A stretch of 46,714 nucleotides of DNA from Candidatus Bathyarchaeota archaeon (GTDB lineage: Archaea; Thermoproteota; Bathyarchaeia; Bathyarchaeales; SOJC01), in the NCBI GenBank assembly GCA_020352645.1, contig CP070683.1, positions 758,188 to 804,901 of the forward strand. The letters are read 5' to 3'. Position 1 is the first letter of the stretch. Each line of letters starts with the position of its first letter. The position numbers were made by a program, and so were the translations under genes. This document shows positions 24,102 through 33,229 of the stretch, piece by piece. Below the pieces are notes generated by a model, which had not been told where the DNA came from, made no database searches, and was given only the letters and a program-made list of their open reading frames with translations.

Positions 24102-24563
24102 ATGAAGAGCAAGTGTTTAGTTCACCATGAAAATGTGAATGTTCATCTGATTGGTAATCGATCAATCTCCAGCGAAACGTCTAATCTAGAAAAGAGCTCT
24201 ACCAAGAACACCGAATTCGGAAGGCTCCTATTGGAGGCCGTAGATGAGAGTTTTTCTTCACTTGGAGACTCGGCGAAACATGCGATATATTTCTACTTGG
24301 CAGAGAATTTCAAGATTTGTCAGCGGGACATTCCCGGTAGGATTGAAGATTTTTCTAACGCGATAGAGGAGATCTTTGGGCTGGGCTCCAAATTGCTGGA
24401 GATTCAAATATTGAGACGCCTTCACTCAAAGGTTGGATCTGATTTGAGACACTACAGTAGAGAAGGTTGTTTGTCGTTTGTGGATTTCGTGGAAGCATAC
24501 CGAGCTTCTTTAAATGTTAGTAATTGCAGCAGGTTTGTTTCCAAGACACATGTTAAGATATGA
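24102..24563 (+). CDS. conserved archaeal hypothetical protein
   Basis: 153 residues, predicted helical. The centre (FGRLLLEAVDESFSSLGDSA, KHAIYFYLAENFKICQRDIP, DFSNAIEEIFGLGSKLLEIQ) looks like a family I have seen in uncultured archaea but cannot name; it may be small-ligand or nucleic-acid binding. The N-terminal ~35 residues are polar and probably disordered. A TATA-like element at 24019-24027 and inverted repeats upstream indicate its own regulated promoter. Confidence 0.65.
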   Translation: MKSKCLVHHENVNVHLIGNRSISSETSNLEKSSTKNTEFGRLLLEAVDESFSSLGDSAKHAIYFYLAENFKICQRDIPGRIEDFSNAIEEIFGLGSKLLEIQILRRLHSKVGSDLRHYSREGCLSFVDFVEAYRASLNVSNCSRFVSKTHVKI

Positions 24564-24769
24564 TCCACATCTGGCAGATTTAGTAACTCGCAGCATTTTG
24601 AAGACACTGGAGTCATAGAACATTGTTGCAGAAATTATAAATAATACGTGAGATAAGGCATCAATTACGTGAAGTTTCAGAAGCACGTTATAATCAATAC
24701 GTATAAGGCTAGGGGATTGAATAGCGGGGTGGAGAAAGGCTAGGGTACTCTGTCTGGTTTAGCTGGAAG

Positions 24770-24787
24770 CCTTGACAGAAGTCAAGG
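24770..24787. repeat. perfect 7-bp hairpin before the substrate-binding protein gene
   Basis: CCTTGAC-AGAA-GTCAAGG: seven perfect base pairs closed by a four-base loop, about 60 bases upstream of the probable TTG start of the large secreted protein. It may be a 5'-leader hairpin or a regulator site. The surrounding gap 24564-24848 otherwise shows only AT-rich promoter-like sequence. Confidence 0.35.
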
Positions 24788-24848
24788 AAGCGGGTAACTG
24801 CTTAGCTTGAGATGGAAAGCTGAAAGTGGCCCAAAAGGAGAAGGAAAA

Positions 24849-27800
24849 TTGAGAAGAATCGAGGAGAAATATCTATCTTTACTGGTGAAACTAGCAGTTT
24901 TTCTTTTATGCACAGCAGCCACAATGAGAACCCTAAACACCTGCGTCTCTTTAGACGCAGCCCGACATGGACCTAGGGAGGATGACCTTGTCATTAGATA
25001 CTATCCAGATTCGCAGACTGCTTACATGGCCTTGAAGAACGATGAGATTGACTTACTCGATTGGGATGTGACAATCAAACCTCCATCACCGCCGGACCCG
25101 TCACCAAATGGCGTTGAAGATTTCATCTGGGTGACAAACTCAATTTCGCCAGATGGGCTAGCAAACTGGGGATTACCCGGTCACACAACTGTTCCAGTAG
25201 ACGCCGGCGCGTACAACGGCTATGGATTGCCTAATTGGACTGGAAACTTCACTGTAGACCACCCACTTGCCTCAGTGAACAGCATAACCGTGCATGCGTT
25301 GCCCTTCACGCCAGACAGTTACACGTATGCGCTTACTGAAGGGGTGGACTTCGTTGTTCACGCTGACGATGATCTGATTGAACTGCTGAACCCGCTGGAC
25401 GTACAGATAATCAATGAGCACTGGAAAGAGGGTGTCAACAACACCCTAAATGGGTGGCCTTGGATTAGATACGTTGCCTCATGCATTCAGAGTGTTTACG
25501 TTGATTTTAACAACGGTACTGCAAGATGGGCTACCAACAACGGCTTTGAGGTTCCTCCACCAAGTGAATGGTGGTATGAGCCTGACTGGCCTGGCGAACT
25601 TGAAGGATGGTGGGCACTAGGCTACTTTGCTGGACCATGGGCGTGGCCCGCAGGTTCCGAATGGTGGGTAAATTACACCGCGGCTTCTCACATCTCTGTT
25701 GATTACAATGCAGAACCAATACTGACTTGGCCAGCAGACTTTTTCACCGATGCTGTAGAAGATCCTTGCCTTGTGTTAGATGCTGTCGCTGACTTCGGCT
25801 TCTATGAGATCGATTTGAACAACAACTACACCATAGGAAGCTACCCTGGCGTTAGGTCACCAATGAACTATACTGAGATGAGGCAGGCAATTGCCTGGTT
25901 AACTGACAAAGAGTATGTGGTGAGCGAGATTTGCGGTGGGTTTGCGGAGAGAATTGACCAGATGATTGCAGCCCCCCTGAAAGGTTGGGCAGACGAAACG
26001 AACTGGTACCCAAATTACCCCTATGAGTATAACCCGCCAGCTGCTGCAGTCTTGTTGAATAGTAAATTCCCACAGGGGGCAACGATAAACCCTTACTACG
26101 ACTCAGCCTTCCCAGGTTCAGCTGAATACATTAGAACCTATCCTCTTGATCACCCACAGAAAGCTGAACAGAATCTTGATCCACTAATTGTTGTCGTTAG
26201 GGATGATGATCAACGAAGATTGCAGACTGGCCGATTAATCTATAGTAACATGAGGAAACATGGCATACCATGCATTGTAATTGAAGGCAGTGCGCCGGCT
26301 GTATATGACCGAGTGATGGGTGACTTTGACTACCACTTCTACACAGGTGGATGGAAGGTTGGAAGATTCCCAGCCGTAACTCTCTACGGTCTATACCACA
26401 GCGACTTCACATATCCACACGGACAAAACTACGTTACAGGCAATCTAACGCATCCAACTCTAGACGCTCTCTTGGAGGCTGGCAACTACGCTCTAACGTA
26501 TCTTGATGCTATCACTGCCACAAAAAGTGCAGGTGGATGGATGACGGAATACTGTGTGAACGTCCCACTTTGGAGCAACGCTGGATACTATGCTTGGCGC
26601 AGCAGCTTGCTAGGCGTAGTGAACATGGAAGGCAGTGGCCCGATTAATGACTACACTTTTCTCAACGCCTACAAAATCGACGGTTCACCAATACGAGTAG
26701 GACTTACGGACGCCCCACATTCCATGAATATTGTCTACTCTAGCTGGCAGGTGGATTACCGGTGCCTAGACAGAATGAATCTATATGGAGGTCAGGAAGT
26801 AGCTCCATATGACTTAGCAGCTGATCAAAATGGCTTCGTTAAGTATCACGAAATCACCACGTGGAGTGATCCTGATGATGGTGGCGCAATCAAATCAAAG
26901 ATCGTTGAGACTTACAGAACCAACGGATATTATTGTGAGCCTGTAACAGGCAACCAGAAAGCAGTTGTAAACGCTTACGACTACATGTGGAACGCATGGT
27001 ACGACTACCAGCTAAACTACGCGTGGTTTAGCTCAAGCTTTTTCGATTTACACCACATCAACGTCCTCAACAGCACCACACTTGAGATCTACTTCGATAC
27101 TCTCAGCTACTGGAACAACTACGACTGCCAAGGCCCACTCAGACCACGCAACATATGGTTTGCTGAGCCATCACTGGTTGGTAGCGCTATCGAAACCTTC
27201 ACTGAAGGTCCTGGAAACGACTTCGAAGCGCCCGACATCGTTCCACTAGCCAACGAACCAATCTTCATCGATTGGGTTGAGGTAAACGATGTGCCTCTAA
27301 CTCCAAACATAGATTACAACATCTACGCTCGAGGTGGAGGACCAAACGCCTACCTAGAGATTCTTACAAGCATAGCTGACGGCAGCACCGTGGATGTGAG
27401 TTACAGGTATCCTATGGACCCGCGAGGCTACACGCCAGGCAACGTGGCATGGCAGACAATCCTTGAAGGCGGCGGCATGTACTACGCAACCAGCTTCACC
27501 CCAGGCGTGGGCGGCAGCATAACGCTGAAGAAGAACCCATTCTACTACCAGGAAACCCCACCGCTCGGTGAAATCGACTTCATCAGAAAGCCAAGTGGGG
27601 AATACGAAGTTGACATATTCGACATTATAGATGTTGCTGGAGCTTTCGGTAGTCAGGGAAAAGGCATACCAGATGCTAATTGGTTGGCAGGAGCTGATCT
27701 CTTTCCGCCTGGAGGAATCATTGATGATTTCGATGTTGCAGTTGTTCATGTTGCGATGGGCACACCAATGGAGAATCATGACGTTGCAGTACTGGCCTTG

Positions 27801-28916
27801 GAACCTTCGCAGACGGAGGTTACTGTTGGAGATCTGGTCCTGGTAAACGTGACTTTAGAAAACCAAGGTGACTACACTGAAACCTTCGAGGTCACCCTTC
27901 GACTATCATGTTCAGGCACTGAAGTAGACAGTCAGAATGTGACATTGGCAAGTATGGAGACTACAACAATCACTATGGTTTGGAACACGACAGGCTTTGA
28001 AGGATATCACACTATATCCGCCTACGCTGGGCCCGTTTATTACGGAGACAGCTTTCCAGAGCACAACTTATGGGACAACTTCCTCTTCGGAGACTTGATT
28101 CATGTAAAACCAGTCTTCCACACTGTTGTTGTTGAGACAGCGGGTCAGAAATACAACATGACAGTGGAAAGCGACGGCATCCTCACGCACATCGTAGCTA
28201 CGAAGAACTCACTCCATCTTGACGTGTCTGGACCACCAGGCCAAACAGCTTATGTCAACGCCACCATCCCAACTGGCCTCAACACCACAAGTATCAAGGT
28301 ATTCGTCGACAACGTCAAGCTGGAATATCCGCCATTCCCCATCATCACAAGTAACGGAACACACTACTTCGTCTACTTTGAAACGACCCTCAGTATACAT
28401 GGCGTGACTTTCAAATACGCGCTTCCTGATGTTGTAGTAGCTAACATTTCATCTTCAAGGGAGATTGTGGGTCAAGGATACATAGTTGTCATGAACGTCA
28501 CGGTCCAAAACTTGGCCACTGAAAGCAGAATGTGCAACGTGTCAATGTTTGCGGATTGTCATCAAATCTTTCTTGGAGACGAAATTATCGTTGGAATCCA
28601 AAACCTGACTATAGCTGGCGAAAGCAACACAACTGTCACTTTCGTGTGGAACACAACTGGTGTGGATAAAGGGTTCTGGGCTCTCTGCGCAGTGGTTGAC
28701 GATGCACAAGTACATGGCCCGATACTGGTTACGTTAGCCGGTGATGTTGACGGAGACCGAGATGTTGACATCTTCGATATTGTTAGAATGGCAGGAGTTT
28801 ATGGTGTTGCCAAGCCGGATCCGGATTACGATCCTATCATAGACCTCGATGGCGACGGAGATATCGACATATTTGACCTAGTTCGAGCTGCAGGAAACTA
28901 CGGAGAAAGCTGGTAG
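24849..28916 (+). CDS. secreted ABC-type (SBP_bac_5-like) solute-binding protein with two dockerin-like and two CARDB-like modules
   Basis: A very large surface protein, about 1355 residues from a TTG at 24849 (AAGGAGAAGG upstream); TTG 24807 is also in frame. A signal segment (YLSLLVKLAVFLLCTAATM) is followed by a family-5 solute-binding region: DSQTAYMALKNDEIDLLDWD, MRQAIAWLTDKEYVVSEICG and VMGDFDYHFYTGGWK. After it come a dockerin-like module (about 915-970; YEVDIFDIIDVAGAFGSQG), a CARDB-like domain, a beta-rich spacer, a second CARDB-like domain (VVVANISSSREIVGQGYIVV) and a terminal dockerin with two calcium loops (DVDGDRDVDIFDIVRMAG, DLDGDGDIDIFDLVRAAG). Family-5 proteins bind peptides, nickel or sugars; no permease or ATPase gene is nearby. 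Many NxT/S sites fit an exported glycoprotein. Confidence 0.93.
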   Translation: MRRIEEKYLSLLVKLAVFLLCTAATMRTLNTCVSLDAARHGPREDDLVIRYYPDSQTAYMALKNDEIDLLDWDVTIKPPSPPDPSPNGVEDFIWVTNSISPDGLANWGLPGHTTVPVDAGAYNGYGLPNWTGNFTVDHPLASVNSITVHALPFTPDSYTYALTEGVDFVVHADDDLIELLNPLDVQIINEHWKEGVNNTLNGWPWIRYVASCIQSVYVDFNNGTARWATNNGFEVPPPSEWWYEPDWPGELEGWWALGYFAGPWAWPAGSEWWVNYTAASHISVDYNAEPILTWPADFFTDAVEDPCLVLDAVADFGFYEIDLNNNYTIGSYPGVRSPMNYTEMRQAIAWLTDKEYVVSEICGGFAERIDQMIAAPLKGWADETNWYPNYPYEYNPPAAAVLLNSKFPQGATINPYYDSAFPGSAEYIRTYPLDHPQKAEQNLDPLIVVVRDDDQRRLQTGRLIYSNMRKHGIPCIVIEGSAPAVYDRVMGDFDYHFYTGGWKVGRFPAVTLYGLYHSDFTYPHGQNYVTGNLTHPTLDALLEAGNYALTYLDAITATKSAGGWMTEYCVNVPLWSNAGYYAWRSSLLGVVNMEGSGPINDYTFLNAYKIDGSPIRVGLTDAPHSMNIVYSSWQVDYRCLDRMNLYGGQEVAPYDLAADQNGFVKYHEITTWSDPDDGGAIKSKIVETYRTNGYYCEPVTGNQKAVVNAYDYMWNAWYDYQLNYAWFSSSFFDLHHINVLNSTTLEIYFDTLSYWNNYDCQGPLRPRNIWFAEPSLVGSAIETFTEGPGNDFEAPDIVPLANEPIFIDWVEVNDVPLTPNIDYNIYARGGGPNAYLEILTSIADGSTVDVSYRYPMDPRGYTPGNVAWQTILEGGGMYYATSFTPGVGGSITLKKNPFYYQETPPLGEIDFIRKPSGEYEVDIFDIIDVAGAFGSQGKGIPDANWLAGADLFPPGGIIDDFDVAVVHVAMGTPMENHDVAVLALEPSQTEVTVGDLVLVNVTLENQGDYTETFEVTLRLSCSGTEVDSQNVTLASMETTTITMVWNTTGFEGYHTISAYAGPVYYGDSFPEHNLWDNFLFGDLIHVKPVFHTVVVETAGQKYNMTVESDGILTHIVATKNSLHLDVSGPPGQTAYVNATIPTGLNTTSIKVFVDNVKLEYPPFPIITSNGTHYFVYFETTLSIHGVTFKYALPDVVVANISSSREIVGQGYIVVMNVTVQNLATESRMCNVSMFADCHQIFLGDEIIVGIQNLTIAGESNTTVTFVWNTTGVDKGFWALCAVVDDAQVHGPILVTLAGDVDGDRDVDIFDIVRMAGVYGVAKPDPDYDPIIDLDGDGDIDIFDLVRAAGNYGESW

Positions 28917-28928
28917 CTCCCGCACCCT

Positions 28929-28936
28929 CTTTTTTA
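28929..28936 (+). terminator. T-run after the solute-binding protein gene
   Basis: CTCTTTTTT lies about 15 bases after the TAG stop. Archaeal transcription often ends at such U-rich tracts without a hairpin. The next gene starts at 28939 on the same strand, so some read-through is possible. Confidence 0.4.
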
Positions 28937-28938
28937 GC

Positions 28939-29772
28939 ATGCGACCATCAAACCTTCTACAATATCTTAAGAAAGCTGTGGAAAACCGCACAGACTACCC
29001 TAACGCACCGATCGTGTCAATCGTCAAAGTTTTATTCCACGATGTAATCTCGGTCATAGATAAAGCGGATGAAGGGAGGAATGCGTGCACGTATGCAAAA
29101 GAGCCTTTTAGTCCTAGCAATATCATTGTCTTATGTGACTTTGATGGGACAGCTGTCAACATCGACACTTGCCAATTCATCCTAGATAGGTTTGCAGGTT
29201 CAGGGTGGAGAACCTTTGACCAACAATACGAGAGAGGGGAGATCAGTCTCGAAAAGAATATGCGGCTGCAGTTCTCCACTGTGAAAGCTCCTTGGAAACA
29301 AGTCTTAAATCAGCTGGAGGAAGCAGCAGAATACAGAAAAGGATTCCCAGAACTCGTCAACTATTGTGGGCAACGCAATATTCCAGTGATAATAGTTAGT
29401 GCAGGGATCGATTTTGTCATTGGACACCTGTTGAAGATGAAATCATGGGAAAACTCATTGGATGTGCACGCCCCGAGAGCTATTCACACTGCCCAAGGTA
29501 TCAGGTTTGTATTTCCGTCCTTGACCTACAAAACCTCCGAGAACTTCAAAGATGATCTCGTCAGAAATTACAAGAAAGAGAACAGAATAGTATTCTACAT
29601 CGGCGATGGGGCGGCAGACTATCACGCGGCTGTTGAAGCTGACTTCCGATTCGCAATTGAGGGATCCAAGCTAGCTGAACTCCTAAGATTGAGTAGCAAG
29701 CCATTCACTGAGATAGAGAGCTTCGAAAGCGTGGTTAGCTTCATTGAATACTGCAGCGAACAATTGTGTTAA
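28939..29772 (+). CDS. HAD-superfamily phosphatase (MtnX/SerB-like)
   Basis: 277 residues. Residues about 55 onward form a HAD-IB domain: motif I VLCDFDGTAVNIDTCQFIL (nucleophile Asp in DFDGT), motif II in VIIVSAGIDFVI, motif III Lys in the YKTSENFKDDLV region and motif IV FYIGDGAADYHAAVEADF. It resembles the enol-phosphate phosphatase MtnX and phosphoserine phosphatases. About 50 N-terminal residues are outside the domain and may be over-called; an internal start is possible. Substrate unknown. Convergent with the heliorhodopsin gene (27-base gap). Confidence 0.88.
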   Translation: MRPSNLLQYLKKAVENRTDYPNAPIVSIVKVLFHDVISVIDKADEGRNACTYAKEPFSPSNIIVLCDFDGTAVNIDTCQFILDRFAGSGWRTFDQQYERGEISLEKNMRLQFSTVKAPWKQVLNQLEEAAEYRKGFPELVNYCGQRNIPVIIVSAGIDFVIGHLLKMKSWENSLDVHAPRAIHTAQGIRFVFPSLTYKTSENFKDDLVRNYKKENRIVFYIGDGAADYHAAVEADFRFAIEGSKLAELLRLSSKPFTEIESFESVVSFIEYCSEQLC

Positions 29773-29799
29773 TCTATGCGTTGTATCACTCGCTGTGGA

Positions 29800-30624
29800 T
29801 TAGAAGGGTGAGAACACACCCACAAACACAAGCCAAGCTAGGATTGACTTCGCGACAAAGCTTAGTATTATGTAGAATCTTTCGCCATAAAGGTAGTCTC
29901 TCCAGCGCCCGACTCCTTTGTATTGTAACACCATGTTTATGGCGAAGACATTGAACAGAATGAAGTAAATCAACAGTATCAGATACACAAATGGTGGAGG
30001 ATTAGTCTCAGTAGATCCTATTGCTGCTATGAAATATGAGAAAAGCACAATCCAAGGTGTTCCTCCTGAAATGCACCCCACTAGGAATGGTGACCAAGTT
30101 GTCTCCTCAGTCTTCTGATTCACCAACTCCATGAAATACCCAAACATAATCATCATGGTGTTGAGGACGAAGATCATCACGAGCGACCAAATCTCCCAAA
30201 CTCCGACTAACATTGCGATCAGAATGATCATTATCGAGCTTGAGAGTGCGTATTCGTACCATCGGTAAGGGTTAATCCCTTTCTTCAGGCTTTCGTTGTA
30301 TTTGTTATTCTTTAGATATGCAATTGAGAAATGTGCTATTGCAGATATGAGTGGGAAGGAAGCTAGAATGACTCCTAAGTAACTGATAGTGAACGCAATC
30401 TGCGGTTTCGGCACGACTTCGAACACTGGTGGGCTGATGCTTATGATGTCTATGTCGAGATAGAAAGTGTAGATATCTCTGGTCCAGTCCAAGAGAAGGC
30501 CTAGACTTAACATGATGATGCCTTGCATCAGATGCAAGATTCCTGCAGCAGTGTTGAAACGCTTCAGATATGCCAAAGAAATCGGAGAATTGGCAATAAT
30601 CTCTTGCCTTTCTTTGTAATCCAT
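29800..30624 (-). CDS. heliorhodopsin
   Basis: A 274-residue seven-helix retinal protein of the heliorhodopsin family. Seen: Schiff-base lysine K259 in LSFVAKSILAWLVF on helix 7, the counterion Glu124 in RWYEYALSSSIMIILIAMLVG on helix 3, paired polar-cavity His31 (ILHLMQG) and His98 (IAHFSIAY), and LQYKGVGRWRDYLYGERFYI before helix 7, a strong family signature. Heliorhodopsins are inverted in the membrane and mostly do not pump ions; proposed roles are light sensing or enzyme regulation. An AAATCATAAA at 30651-30660 lies 27-36 bases before the ATG, pointing to its own leaderless promoter. No retinal-synthesis gene is in the window. Confidence 0.96.
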   Translation of the reverse strand: MDYKERQEIIANSPISLAYLKRFNTAAGILHLMQGIIMLSLGLLLDWTRDIYTFYLDIDIISISPPVFEVVPKPQIAFTISYLGVILASFPLISAIAHFSIAYLKNNKYNESLKKGINPYRWYEYALSSSIMIILIAMLVGVWEIWSLVMIFVLNTMMIMFGYFMELVNQKTEETTWSPFLVGCISGGTPWIVLFSYFIAAIGSTETNPPPFVYLILLIYFILFNVFAINMVLQYKGVGRWRDYLYGERFYIILSFVAKSILAWLVFVGVFSPF

Positions 30625-30650
30625 AAAATAGATTCTATGAACTCATAGGC

Positions 30651-30660
30651 TTTATGATTT
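30651..30660 (-). promoter_or_regulatory. TATA-like element for the heliorhodopsin gene
   Basis: Minus-strand AAATCATAAA is placed 27-36 bases upstream of the heliorhodopsin ATG, the distance expected for a leaderless archaeal transcript; there is no Shine-Dalgarno sequence. It separates heliorhodopsin transcription from the MFS gene upstream. Confidence 0.4.
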
Positions 30661-30704
30661 TCGCAAAAAGAGTCCAATGCCTGCAATAAGGGAGGGGAAT
30701 CGAG

Positions 30705-31973
30705 TCACTCTTCTTTTTTCTCAGGTTCATGCACTAGAAGAAGCGTTAGCACAAACGATGGCAACACTGAAGCTGCTGCCACGAGGAAAGGAAGGTGGGG
30801 TGAGAAATGCTCGTACAGCACACCGCCAGCTAAATTACCCAGAGCCATGACGATAAAACCTACAAAGTTCGCGAACCCCATTACCTTCCCTCTCTCAGCC
30901 CTGGGAGTGAGATCAGCCTGAAGCGCTCCGAAGGCTGCGTTCAGCATGACCTGCCCGACACCTACTAAGGCAAGAGAGACAAATAGCACGGTTATGTTGC
31001 CATTCATGAAAAGCCACATTGAAGCACCAAATACCAGATAAGACGCTAGAAGGGGGATTTTGCGAGTTGCCTTGTCAACTGCTTTACCCACAGGAATCGA
31101 CAGGATTATTATGGTGATTGGAACTGCTGCCATGATTAAAGGCCAAATCGCGGCGTCTATCAACAGTTCATTTATCGCAAACAGTGGAAAATACAGCATC
31201 ACAGTGGCGAAGCCAAACTGCGTTATCAGAAGCGAAAGGAATAGATATAACATTGACGAGGGAACTTTCTTCCAAACAGCGAGACTCTCTTTCAATGCAA
31301 CTGGATAGCTTTTCAGAATCTCACTAAGGCCAGGTCTCTCTACTGTGACCATGGTTTCTTTCAGCTTGAACGCTCTGAGGATTGCAGCTATGAGAAATAA
31401 GCCCACTATTATACCATATCCAATCCTCATCCCCTGAATCAGTCCAAAATTGCTGAAGAGCAACGCCGCCACGACAGGACCTGGCGTCGTTGAAGCGCTT
31501 GCTATGAGTGTGACAATCCCAAAACCCATACCTCTCTTTTCAGGAGGTAGTGAATCAGCCACCATCGCCATTAAAGCTGGCTGATATGTGGAGTTAAAGA
31601 AGCTCATGAGAACCGCGCCAATAAGGATGAAATGCCAAGATGGTGCTATGGCATAGAAGATATAGCTTAACGTGACGCCAAAGGTCATGGAGGAAATGAG
31701 CCATTTCCTACCAAACTTGTCAGCCAGATAGCCACCTGGAAACTGCATGGATGCTAAAGCCAAGAATTGGAAAAGCCCGATTGTTCCAACTATCGTTTCA
31801 GTAGCTCCCAACCCCAATACGTACAAAGCGTAGTAAGCAACTGGAATTTCGACCGCAAAATCTATCAGAATCCAACTGGTGATAAGGACCGCATAGTTGC
31901 CTTTAATGAAGGAGAATTCTTGCCTGATTCTTTGTATAAAGGACGTAGGCGCTTCGCCAACGGGCACGCTCAT
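30705..31973 (-). CDS. MFS transporter
   Basis: Major facilitator superfamily permease, about 422 residues, twelve hydrophobic segments. The conserved loop 2-3 motif is present as GGYLADKFGRKWLI. Other marks: ALYVLGLGATETIVGTIGLF, SLPPEKRGMGFGIV and LTPRAERGKVMGF, common in drug/H+ antiporter-like MFS proteins. ATG 31973 fits better than TTG 31991 because GAAAGGGAT precedes it. A TetR-type palindrome lies between its TATA-like element and start codon, suggesting inducible efflux. No regulator gene is adjacent. Confidence 0.93.
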   Translation of the reverse strand: MSVPVGEAPTSFIQRIRQEFSFIKGNYAVLITSWILIDFAVEIPVAYYALYVLGLGATETIVGTIGLFQFLALASMQFPGGYLADKFGRKWLISSMTFGVTLSYIFYAIAPSWHFILIGAVLMSFFNSTYQPALMAMVADSLPPEKRGMGFGIVTLIASASTTPGPVVAALLFSNFGLIQGMRIGYGIIVGLFLIAAILRAFKLKETMVTVERPGLSEILKSYPVALKESLAVWKKVPSSMLYLFLSLLITQFGFATVMLYFPLFAINELLIDAAIWPLIMAAVPITIIILSIPVGKAVDKATRKIPLLASYLVFGASMWLFMNGNITVLFVSLALVGVGQVMLNAAFGALQADLTPRAERGKVMGFANFVGFIVMALGNLAGGVLYEHFSPHLPFLVAAASVLPSFVLTLLLVHEPEKKEE

Positions 31974-31996
31974 ATCCCTTTCGCTTCCCAATGCTT

Positions 31997-32053
31997 TAGT
32001 GACTGGTCACTATAATTAGCCATTCTGAGCAGAAATGACCACTTCAATGGTCA
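31997..32053 (-). promoter_or_regulatory. TetR-type operator and promoter of the MFS gene
   Basis: TAGTGACTGGTCACTA (31997-32012; 7-base arms, 2-base centre) lies 24 bases upstream of the MFS ATG. The minus-strand CTAATTATA at 32011-32019 is a likely TATA box abutting it, so a bound repressor would block initiation. A second inverted repeat, TGACCA-6-TGGTCA (32036-32053), reuses the same half-site farther upstream. GTGAC/GTCAC palindromes of this form are typical of TetR/AcrR regulators. Confidence 0.6.
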
Positions 32054-32145
32054 ACTCTCCCAAGCGAGCTGAATCTAACCTTGATCCATTTCACTAGTCA
32101 GAGGTTGAGGACATGAGAACAATGGGGAAACTGTGCTTGGAGAAG

Positions 32146-32460
32146 CTAAGACATTCTCTTATAGCTCCAAGAAAAAACAGTACGACTGTTCAAGCGAACT
32201 CGGTTCGGTAATTGCGAAATTCCTTTAAAGCGGCTTGATGTGTCAAGCTGTTCCTCTTCAGTCATGCCTTCATGAAACTGGGTGTCTCGGACTTTTCGCG
32301 TTTGGTCTTCTCCAATCAGCTGTTGACGACTCAGTTTTCGCTCAATAGTCAGGGCTCTTCTGCGTAATGATTCCTCTGTCTTAGTTAAGCGCAGAAGCTT
32401 ACGTTCAAGCTCCCCCTTCCTCTTTTCGAGCCTCTTTAAGATGAAGTTCATAGCTGTCAA
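32146..32460 (-). CDS. coiled-coil hypothetical protein
   Basis: 104 residues. The first ~60 are strongly helical and charged with heptad-like leucines (LKRLEKRKGELERKLLRL, ESLRRRALTIERKLS), as in a coiled coil; the end is polar and shows no fold. ATG at 32451 is an alternative start. Not recognised. It follows the HD-domain gene on the same strand with a 111-base gap. Confidence 0.55.
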   Translation of the reverse strand: MTAMNFILKRLEKRKGELERKLLRLTKTEESLRRRALTIERKLSRQQLIGEDQTRKVRDTQFHEGMTEEEQLDTSSRFKGISQLPNRVRLNSRTVFSWSYKRMS

Positions 32461-32571
32461 GCCCTTTGCTTCTACATTTCAGATACATAAGTATGTTATG
32501 AAGCCTGAATCAGTATACACGCACAAAGAGAACAAAGTGCAGTATTTGGAGTGTGAGATTGGAATAGAAAG

Positions 32572-33138
32572 CTATTTAGCAGCTTTTCGTTGGGTTTGGA
32601 GAAGCTTGAACATTTCTTTGATCAAAGGCGTTTTGATTTGGTCTTGAACTTGGCTCCAGAATGTTTTGAACTTGTTTGACTTGTATCCCTTCTTTTCGTA
32701 TTCGAATGCTTGGATCACCATTTCGATTTTGTCAATGTCGTTTGCCACAATAGCTTCAGGCGTCTTTCGATTCTCATATTCATTCCACAAAGAGAGATAG
32801 TTGTCTCTCAGTCTAATCGGCAGGCCAGATAGTATTCTTTCTATAGCTGTTCGCGCTTCATTTTTCACTCTGCGGAAACCTCGCTTCTTCTTGGCGGACA
32901 AATCATGATCGCCTGTGAGTGATTCCTGGATGTCATGCAGTAGCAACATACGAATTGTCTTCTCTGAGTCTATTTGCAGCGTGTCGCAAATGCACATGGA
33001 CAGAATGGCGCATCTGAAACTATGATCAGCGACCGATTCAGGCTCATCTATTCCCGCTTGAGTTATCCAGCCCGATCTTTTAACGGTTTTCAGCTTGCCA
33101 ACAGTTTCAAAGAACTCTAGCATTTTTTGAATAGACAT
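32572..33138 (-). CDS. HD-domain phosphohydrolase (YfbR/HDDC2-like)
   Basis: 188 residues of the HD superfamily, closest to 5'-deoxynucleotidase YfbR/HDDC2. Metal ligands are visible: His in SVADHSFRCAILSMCIC, the HD pair in IRMLLLHDIQESLTGDHD, and a late Asp in AIVANDIDKIEMVIQAFEYE. Such proteins dephosphorylate deoxynucleoside monophosphates. The C-terminus KLLQTQRKAAK is basic. Cytosolic; upstream methyltransferase gene lies on the same strand 91 bases away. Confidence 0.92.
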   Translation of the reverse strand: MSIQKMLEFFETVGKLKTVKRSGWITQAGIDEPESVADHSFRCAILSMCICDTLQIDSEKTIRMLLLHDIQESLTGDHDLSAKKKRGFRRVKNEARTAIERILSGLPIRLRDNYLSLWNEYENRKTPEAIVANDIDKIEMVIQAFEYEKKGYKSNKFKTFWSQVQDQIKTPLIKEMFKLLQTQRKAAK

Positions 33139-33229
33139 AGTGGATTCTCCCAGCTTACAACTAACTCCTAGATGTGAATAATGCTTTCCTGGTTTGTGCT
33201 TAGCTTCAGCTTTGGTTGCAGTGTGATCT

